Positions 58,218-64,000 of a stretch of 64,000 nucleotides of DNA are shown here, in pieces; position 1 is the first letter of the stretch; each line of letters starts with the position of its first letter. Both the position numbers and the translations under genes were made by a program. Source of the DNA: Microcyclospora pomicola (lineage: Eukaryota > Ascomycota > Dothideomycetes > Capnodiales); NCBI GenBank assembly GCA_002786065.1, contig NHNY01000007.1, positions 372,001-436,000 of the forward strand, written 5' to 3'. Below the pieces are notes generated by a model. It was not told the DNA's origin. It saw nothing but the letters and a program-made list of their open reading frames with translations, and made no database searches.

Positions 58218-60374
58218 CTAAAAAGCCGCCTGACTCTCAGCCTCCCCGTTGAGCTGGCGGACACTCTGCTCAGCCAATTCACTCCTTAAACTCGCGACTT
58301 CCGTCTCGCGTGCGAGACGGTCCCACTCTCGCAGGCCCTTGCGTTGCCGAGCCTGCTTTTCTTCAATCTGCTTGCGGAGCTTCTCGGCTTCATCTTGCAG
58401 CTTGTACAGGCGAGAGAGATCGACGAGAGGCTCGGCTTTCTGACCACCCTCGATCGCTTTCGGGAGGTCTGCCATCGCGGGATGGACTTGAGGATGCTGG
58501 GAGGTCAATCGGCGATCTGCCAGAGCCTCTGTCGGTCTGCGAGCTGCTTTTGGACCTGTTGGCGGGGCAGCGCTTGATGGACCGTCTGGTATGGGCTGAC
58601 CGTTCGCGTTGAATCGCTGGCTGCGGGGGTATGTCGTAGCTGTCGAATTGCTGCTCGCGAAGGCTGGACGTTGCTCCGCGGGAAACGAGCTTCGAGGACC
58701 GGCAGGTGGGCCTTCAGCGCTGAAGCTTTGTTCCCGATGGAATCCTGAACTGCTTCCGCCACGACCATAAGTATCCCCACCACCACGGCCAAAGCTTTCA
58801 CCGCCGCCGCGACTGAAGCCCTCGCCTCCGCCGCGACCAAAACCCTCACCACCTCTACCAAATCCTCCGCCTCGTGCACCTCTGAAAGACCCGCCGAATC
58901 CGCCTCTACCTCCTCGAAAGTCATTACTAAACCCACCACGACCTCGTGGTGCCATCGAAGGGCCTGCCGCACGCGGGCCAGATGGCGGGATCGCGGGCGA
59001 ACGTGATGCAGAGCTGGTCGCAGCTGCAGGACCGGTAGGAGGCGCCATGCTGGTAGCAGCCGGACGGTATCCTCCAGGACCTGTGGGCGGCACTCGAGAG
59101 GCGGGAGTGTCGTCCGCACGATATGCGTCTCGATTCGATGGAGCGCGATCATCCTCACCATTGGTGAACCCACGGTCATCTTGGTGACCAACTTCTCTTT
59201 GAGGAGGCGGCGAGTCTCTGTATCGCTCGGGCGACTTGGCACGGTATGGTTCGCGTTTGTCGTAAGAGTCTCGAGGGGATGCTCTGCCAGTCCTATCCTC
59301 AAGTGGCGTCTGCGGAGGTTTTCTGCTGGAGTGCACAGGAGGCGATGACCGTCTGGAAGTTGCGCCTGACGCTCTTCCTGTTTGTTCATCGAGATAGTCG
59401 GGCCTCGGCACAAACCGCTGTGCAGATGGGGATCGGGGTCTTCTCCAGTCATCGACCGCCCGTGGATCGACTCTCTCGTTCCTCGATACCGGCGATCTCG
59501 AATGCAAACGGTAGTCCCTGGTCACCCCGCGCGGTGGTGTCGGACGCCTTCCGCGCATATTGTCTGGAGAGTAGCGGCGACGAGGTGGACTCAAACCTCT
59601 CGATGGTGGGTAGTCATCGTATCGACCACGAGGGGGGCTTGCTAGCCTCTCTCGCTTCGCTGGAGGTGGTGTCCTCCTTCCCCTGCTATCGATGGGAGAC
59701 GGCTCTCTACCTCGCTTCAGAGGAACCTGACTACGATCCCTGTATCGAGGTGGAGATCGACCATACCCCCGATCTCTATCATCTCTGTAGTCTCGCTCGT
59801 CTCTTACAGGCACCCTTCCATCCCGGTTCTCCCGTGGAGCATCTCGCCTGAACAAGTCGTCGCGCGGTAGCTCCGACCGTCTCGGAGGCGACCGAGGCCT
59901 CGCTCTATAGCTATCTCCCCCTCTTGTTTCACCTCTTGTGTCTCGATGGTCCCTCGGTGAAGGGGAACGTCGGCGGAAGTCGTCTCGTCTCGGTCCTAAA
60001 GGCGCTGGCGGTGTTCGGCTTCGTGGACGAGGACCGCGATAGGCGTCATCGTAGCCACCGCGACGTGGAGGGGATCGTGCACGATAGCTACCACCGCGAG
60101 GAGGAGAGCGCTCGCGTGCAGCGCCAGGACGGTAGGATTGGCCTCGTCCGGTCCCGTACTGGTCCTCCGGGGGAATGTCTCTTCTGCATCCCATAGTAAT
60201 TAGTGATCAGATCTAATTCATACGCGATATATCCTCGGCAGCATCGACTCGGACAAGAGTGAAGCTTTTGTTGCTTGCATAAGAACCAAAGTCGTTGTTC
60301 AGTCGCATAGCAAAGTGACCAAGAACTTATGTGATTAGATTTGCTTGAAGTGCAGCGACATACCTTCTATCCAT
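58218..60374 (-). CDS. RS/RGG-rich RNA-associated protein with C-terminal coiled coil
   Basis: About 658 residues and very low complexity. Residues 1-330 are Arg/Ser/Pro/Asp-rich (RSPPRR, RERSPP, SPPRY), as in splicing-speckle proteins. Near 430-490 lies an RGG/FGRGG-rich tract typical of RNA binding and Arg methylation. The C-terminal 80 residues form a charged coiled coil (KLQDEAEKLRKQIEEKQARQ). A short motif PPTGP or PPSGP recurs at least four times. The open frame has an ATG at 60194, but a better start is an 11-bp first exon (60364-60374, coding MDR) joined by a 180-bp intron (60184-60363: GTATGT donor, CACTAAT branch, TGCAG acceptor). This gives MDRRRDIPPEDQYG and keeps frame. A role in mRNA processing is likely but inferred from composition. 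Confidence 0.72.
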
Positions 60375-60939
60375 GCTGGGCAAACACTGTCAGTAGTGTG
60401 CCGCTCTGGTGATCAGTAAGAGTGTTGAACTGGCAAGAGTGCAGCCTTGGGCTGACAACAATCGGTAGGTCGTCTAAGGAGAGCGTCGCTAGACAAAGAT
60501 GTAAATCGCGAACTGACTCGTGTACGCGCTTCGCCGCGGGCATCCCAAAACTTCATTCATCACGTGCCTTTCACATGCCAACCACAAGGCATTCCTTCAC
60601 GCCCAGCCACCAACTCTGTCGTCTTGATAACCGTGTGATCAACAGGCCAAACTTCTTGAGACACTCAGTCCAGTCTCGACGAGTGAACCCTCCTAAGCCA
60701 AGCCCCATCTCACAAGTATCTTGATCCGTCAGAGTTCCGTCATATGAAATCTTGAACCGTTTTAAAGGAGTTGATCTGCATGGGTATTGTGTGTACTATC
60801 CACAACTCGCAGGAGTTCCAGTGGCTCACGCCAGTCCGTAGTATGGTATCGTTCCGAGCCCCAGCGCCTCGCTTGGAAATCTTGCCCTGACCATATCTTA
60901 CAACATCCGCAACTCAAATCACATCAGTCCTGCATAAGC
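60375..60939. other. Promoter of RS/RGG gene and CUS1 3' region
   Basis: About 565 bp. Contains CACGTG at 60561-60566. No gene recognised. Confidence 0.5.
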
Positions 60940-62736
60940 TCATCTAGCTTTCCTCCTCTCGTTGTCCCTCTTCTGCCGCTTTGCAGCCTCCTCAGCAATC
61001 ATCTGCGACAGATCCTCTTGATCAACAGCTCCACCCTTCCATCCACCCTCCTGCTGACGTTGACTGTCGTACTGCCTCCTGATCTCGTCCTTAGACAACT
61101 TGTCCTCACGTTCCAATGCGTCAACATCGACGCTGACGTCAAGATCGCCGGCCTTCCTCTTACTGCCTCGCTGTTCTTGTCCGAGTACTGGCACGTTGCT
61201 TGGCGCACCGCGATGGTTGCTCAGATCGTAAGCACGTTCGCCACCGAAGAATCCTTCCGCGCGAATGGAACGCTCCTGGATGACCTGTCCGGCTGTGCGT
61301 GGCTCATCGTCCGTCTCGGTGCCCCTCCTGTTCTTTCGCAAGTTGAATCCTTCAGCCATGCTGTGCGTTCCGAGCTCTGATGGGGCTACACTTGTAATGC
61401 CGCCCGGAGTGGCAATGCCGCTGAATGGTGTTTCACGACCATCATCATCAGCGTCCACATTGTCATCCATCTCTTCGTCATCCTCCTCTTCTTCGTCCTC
61501 TTCTTCCTCCTCGTCTTCCTGAAACGGCTGCAGTTCCCCCCAGATTGACCTGTCCACAGGCTCCTCTTTCTTTCCTTCCTCGTCCTTGAAAAGCTCACCC
61601 GTTCCAAAGATATCGCCACCCCACATCGGCGTGCCATCATCCTTGGTGGGAGGCTTGCCGAACCCTCCAGGGTGAAAGCCCCAGGAAGCGCCGAAGGGTG
61701 GGGGCGCATTGAGACCAGGTACTTTCATGGCAGGGTATGATGGCGGTGGGCCTATCTTTTGCATGTTGATGAGCCATGGTGTCGGAGCACCAGGTGGCAT
61801 GTTCAAAGCCTCTTTCAACTCGTCGCTGAGCTCGCCGGGTCGCAGATGCCTTAAATTAGTCTCGTGTTCTTTTCCTTCGTAGTACACCTCTCCGTATCTT
61901 GTAAGCGTTGGCTTGGTCTGACGCCTGAAGAATGCCTCGTACAGCTTCTGATAATCAATATCGAGCTTGCCCATCTTAGGCTGCACGCGAGCACGCGACT
62001 GTGCCTTGAGCCCTGCCTCAGCCTGTTTCTCCAAAACCGCATCACGCATCTCGCTGATGCCGGTCTCCGCGATAAACTTAGGAAGTGCCCATCCAGTTTT
62101 CTCGACGCCACGCTTGCTGCTCAGGTATTCTCGCTTCAGGCTCCAATGCGTTGGCACCGGAACCACATTGCGTGCGCTCTTGATGCTGACCAAGAGCCGA
62201 GGATCGCTGGCATCGGTGTCGGTCCACTCTACAATGTCGGGCTTACGTACGAGTGCTTTCAGCTCCGCGATCGACAGCTTGTTGGCCTTCTTACGCGCTC
62301 TCTTCGACAGCTTCTCCTTCGTTGCCGCCTCTTGCTCTTCATCTTGAATCCCATCATCATCGTCACTGTGAAAAACCTCAGGTTTAACCGGTTCGTTCAC
62401 TGCAAGCTTCGGGTTTTCCACATCTTGGAACTTGGCAAACACATCCTGATAGTGGCTGGCGAGTGCTGGATCGATTTCTAAGTCGAATCCTGCAGAGTCC
62501 GAATCTTGAGCTGGCTGTTCCGTCTGTGAGGCATCTTTCTCATCTGCAGGTGCTGGAGTCTCTGCTGCGGGTGTAGGAGTCTCGGCAGCCTGGTTTGTGT
62601 CAGTGCAACGCCATTTCATCAACGGCGAGACCAAACTCACCTCTCGCTTCTGCTGCTTCTTTTTGGCGCGACGCTGCTCATTCTTCGTTGGCTTGCGTGC
62701 CTTTGCAGGTTGAGCATCTGAAATAAGCCCAGGCAT
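60940..62736 (-). CDS. CUS1: U2 snRNP SF3b subunit 2 (Cus1/SAP145)
   Basis: Subunit of the SF3b complex that anchors U2 snRNP at the branch site. The spliced product is 581 residues in two exons (62641-62736 and 60940-62589). The basic N-terminus KNEQRRAKKKQQKRE and an Ala/Pro/Glu linker precede the conserved region: DTDASDPRLLVSIKSARNVV, VPTHWSLKREYLSSKRG, KPTLTRYGEVYYEGKEHE, LRPGELSDELKEALNMPPGA and the PSP segment PTPWLINMQKIGPPPSYPA. A long acidic tract (EEEEDEEEEDDEE) follows, and a Lys/Arg-rich end. The 51-bp intron (GTGAGT, CACTGAC, CCAG) is a multiple of three and has no stop, so retention would insert 17 residues. Confidence 0.94.
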   Translation of the reverse strand: MPGLISDAQPAKARKPTKNEQRRAKKKQQKREVSLVSPLMKWRCTDTNQAAETPTPAAETPAPADEKDASQTEQPAQDSDSAGFDLEIDPALASHYQDVFAKFQDVENPKLAVNEPVKPEVFHSDDDDGIQDEEQEAATKEKLSKRARKKANKLSIAELKALVRKPDIVEWTDTDASDPRLLVSIKSARNVVPVPTHWSLKREYLSSKRGVEKTGWALPKFIAETGISEMRDAVLEKQAEAGLKAQSRARVQPKMGKLDIDYQKLYEAFFRRQTKPTLTRYGEVYYEGKEHETNLRHLRPGELSDELKEALNMPPGAPTPWLINMQKIGPPPSYPAMKVPGLNAPPPFGASWGFHPGGFGKPPTKDDGTPMWGGDIFGTGELFKDEEGKKEEPVDRSIWGELQPFQEDEEEEEDEEEEDDEEMDDNVDADDDGRETPFSGIATPGGITSVAPSELGTHSMAEGFNLRKNRRGTETDDEPRTAGQVIQERSIRAEGFFGGERAYDLSNHRGAPSNVPVLGQEQRGSKRKAGDLDVSVDVDALEREDKLSKDEIRRQYDSQRQQEGGWKGGAVDQEDLSQMIAEEAAKRQKRDNERRKAR

Positions 62737-63504
62737 CTTGCCTACCTGTGACGACTCGTTTCTGCCTCCACAAGGTCGCCGATTTCAACCTCGAATGCGA
62801 CCACACGTCCACTTCAGTTCACTTCGACTTTCCTCAAGACCTCTCGCCGCCGCTGCGCGCCAGTATGATGGATATCAGCACGCACCCGTCTACGTGTGTA
62901 TGACAGTATTCGGCTCTGACTGCGAGCTGGGATAGGGAGAGATCGAAGTGGCGATGAAGAAGTGAAATCGGCGTGCTGCATTTATTGCGGAGCGGACAGT
63001 TGAAGATGTCAGGCATGACTCGCGTCAAATCGCGACATGGAACTCATAATGGGAGTGAAGCTGCCAACCACGTGACCATTTGCGCCTGAGGCTGCAAGAC
63101 ATCAGAATGTCAGGTAATTTTGTATATGGTAGGCAATTTGTACTTGTCTCACGTGAATATCATATGTCTAGAGAAGGATCGAGGGTATATATGTCACGGC
63201 CTTCGAAACCACGAAACGCCATTGAGAGTGGTGACTTCCATTCGTATTTTGGTGATGCATAAACAGCCCGACCCCAATCGCTATGCTGATGACAAGCTGA
63301 CAGAACCCATCAATTCCCCCATGGCGTTCCTACAGGCACTGCTAGGCGTTCCCCACTGGATCATCAAATCACGCATAACTGTCCTCGTGTCGAGAGCGCA
63401 AGCCTCAAGCTTCCACCGTCGACATCCCGTCGAGTTCACCGGCGTCTTGCTTCTTGTCTCCACTCGAGCTCAAACGATCTGCTCAGGACCGCTTCCCAGA
63501 CGGC
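62737..63504. promoter_or_regulatory. CUS1 upstream region
   Basis: About 770 bp between two minus-strand genes. CACGTG occurs twice (63069-63074 and 63150-63155). No gene seen. Confidence 0.5.
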
Positions 63505-63753
63505 CTACGTATCCTCCTTTCCCTTGATCATCAACGTCGCGGCAGCTTTCAAGGCCTGACAGCAGTTCTTACAGACCCGGCTGTTCCGCTCGACCATCGG
63601 CTGCGAGATGACGACCAGATTCGCGCAGTCGGGCACCGAGCGATTGCGTAGCTTTTTCTTCTGGCTCGCTACCGTATGCTCGGGACAGAGCAAGGTTCGA
63701 TCAGTATGCTTGCAGCCGCAGCCGAGATGGTGACGTACTGAGCGGGTGCACAT
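63505..63753 (-). CDS. Small Cys-rich protein, possibly zinc-binding, unknown
   Basis: 82 residues starting MCTRSVRHHLGCGCKHTDRT, followed by LLCPEH, a Lys/Arg patch, DCAN and a C-terminal CKNCCQ. Eight cysteines with closely spaced His suggest metal binding. The opening pattern MC-x-R/Q...H-x-x-CGC is one I recall in many short uncharacterised ascomycete proteins. The ATG at 63753 is chosen because it starts this motif; the open frame runs further upstream without conserved character. No signal peptide. Confidence 0.5.
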   Translation of the reverse strand: MCTRSVRHHLGCGCKHTDRTLLCPEHTVASQKKKLRNRSVPDCANLVVISQPMVERNSRVCKNCCQALKAAATLMIKGKEDT

Positions 63754-64000
63754 GTCGAGGGGTGAAGTAGTGGATGGCCTGAGGCAAGGTAGAACAAGTA
63801 TGCCAGTCGTGACGGTGTCTGGTGAGCTGCTGCGGTGCGTGAAGATGATTTGACTTTGGCAGGATGAGCCCCTGTCAGGGTTGAGGCATGCGCAGGTTTG
63901 CTTGTCTAATGACTTTCGACCACAAGGTGTCTGGAGTCTGGAATGTTGTAGCCACAAAGAGAAGTGAATGAGCAAATCTTAGTGCTGTTGTTGACCCTCA
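63754..64000. other. Right edge, nothing recognised
   Basis: Short upstream region of the Cys-rich gene, cut by the window end. Confidence 0.4.

Overview
The window is nuclear DNA of a filamentous ascomycete (Pezizomycotina). Genes are compact and interrupted by many 48-85 bp introns with GTRNGT donors, CTAAC/CTGAC branch points and YAG acceptors. One transposon shows CpA-to-TpA decay typical of repeat-induced point mutation (RIP). Protein style suggests Dothideomycetes, but that is inference. Exon boundaries were worked out by hand from splice signals and checked by frame closure; no transcript evidence was available.

Region by region: 0.9-8 kb holds SNO1 (vitamin B6 synthesis), an FCP1-like HAD-domain protein and RPC2, the second-largest RNA polymerase III subunit. 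9.4-13.4 kb holds a Puf4/Mpt5-type RNA-binding protein. 14.57-19.19 kb is one RIP-mutated DNA transposon with about 40-bp terminal inverted repeats, a 5-bp GTGAG target duplication, an rve-type integrase remnant and a second unidentified ORF. 19.5-30.6 kb holds MID1, RCE1, a serine-rich membrane protein, SPT4 and PPT1. 32-43 kb holds a small secreted protein, RFC4, a GH47 alpha-1,2-mannosidase, PNS1, SSL1 and a Rab11/Ypt3 GTPase. 43.8-50.9 kb is a head-to-tail pair of large SLIP-GC-like GTPases, one with an in-frame TGA. 51.7-63.8 kb holds a small membrane protein, an M1 aminopeptidase, a flavocytochrome b2-like enzyme ending in a peroxisomal-type SRL, an RS/RGG protein, CUS1 and a small Cys-rich protein.

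There are no operons or obvious metabolic cluster. The content is mostly housekeeping: transcription and splicing (RPC2, SPT4, SSL1, CUS1), replication (RFC4), signalling and membranes (MID1, RCE1, RAB11, PPT1, PNS1). Several neighbours are divergent and share 0.4-0.5 kb promoters (SPT4/PPT1, RFC4/GH47, SSL1/RAB11). The most unusual parts are the integrase transposon, the tandem large GTPases and the flavocytochrome with a possible peroxisomal signal.
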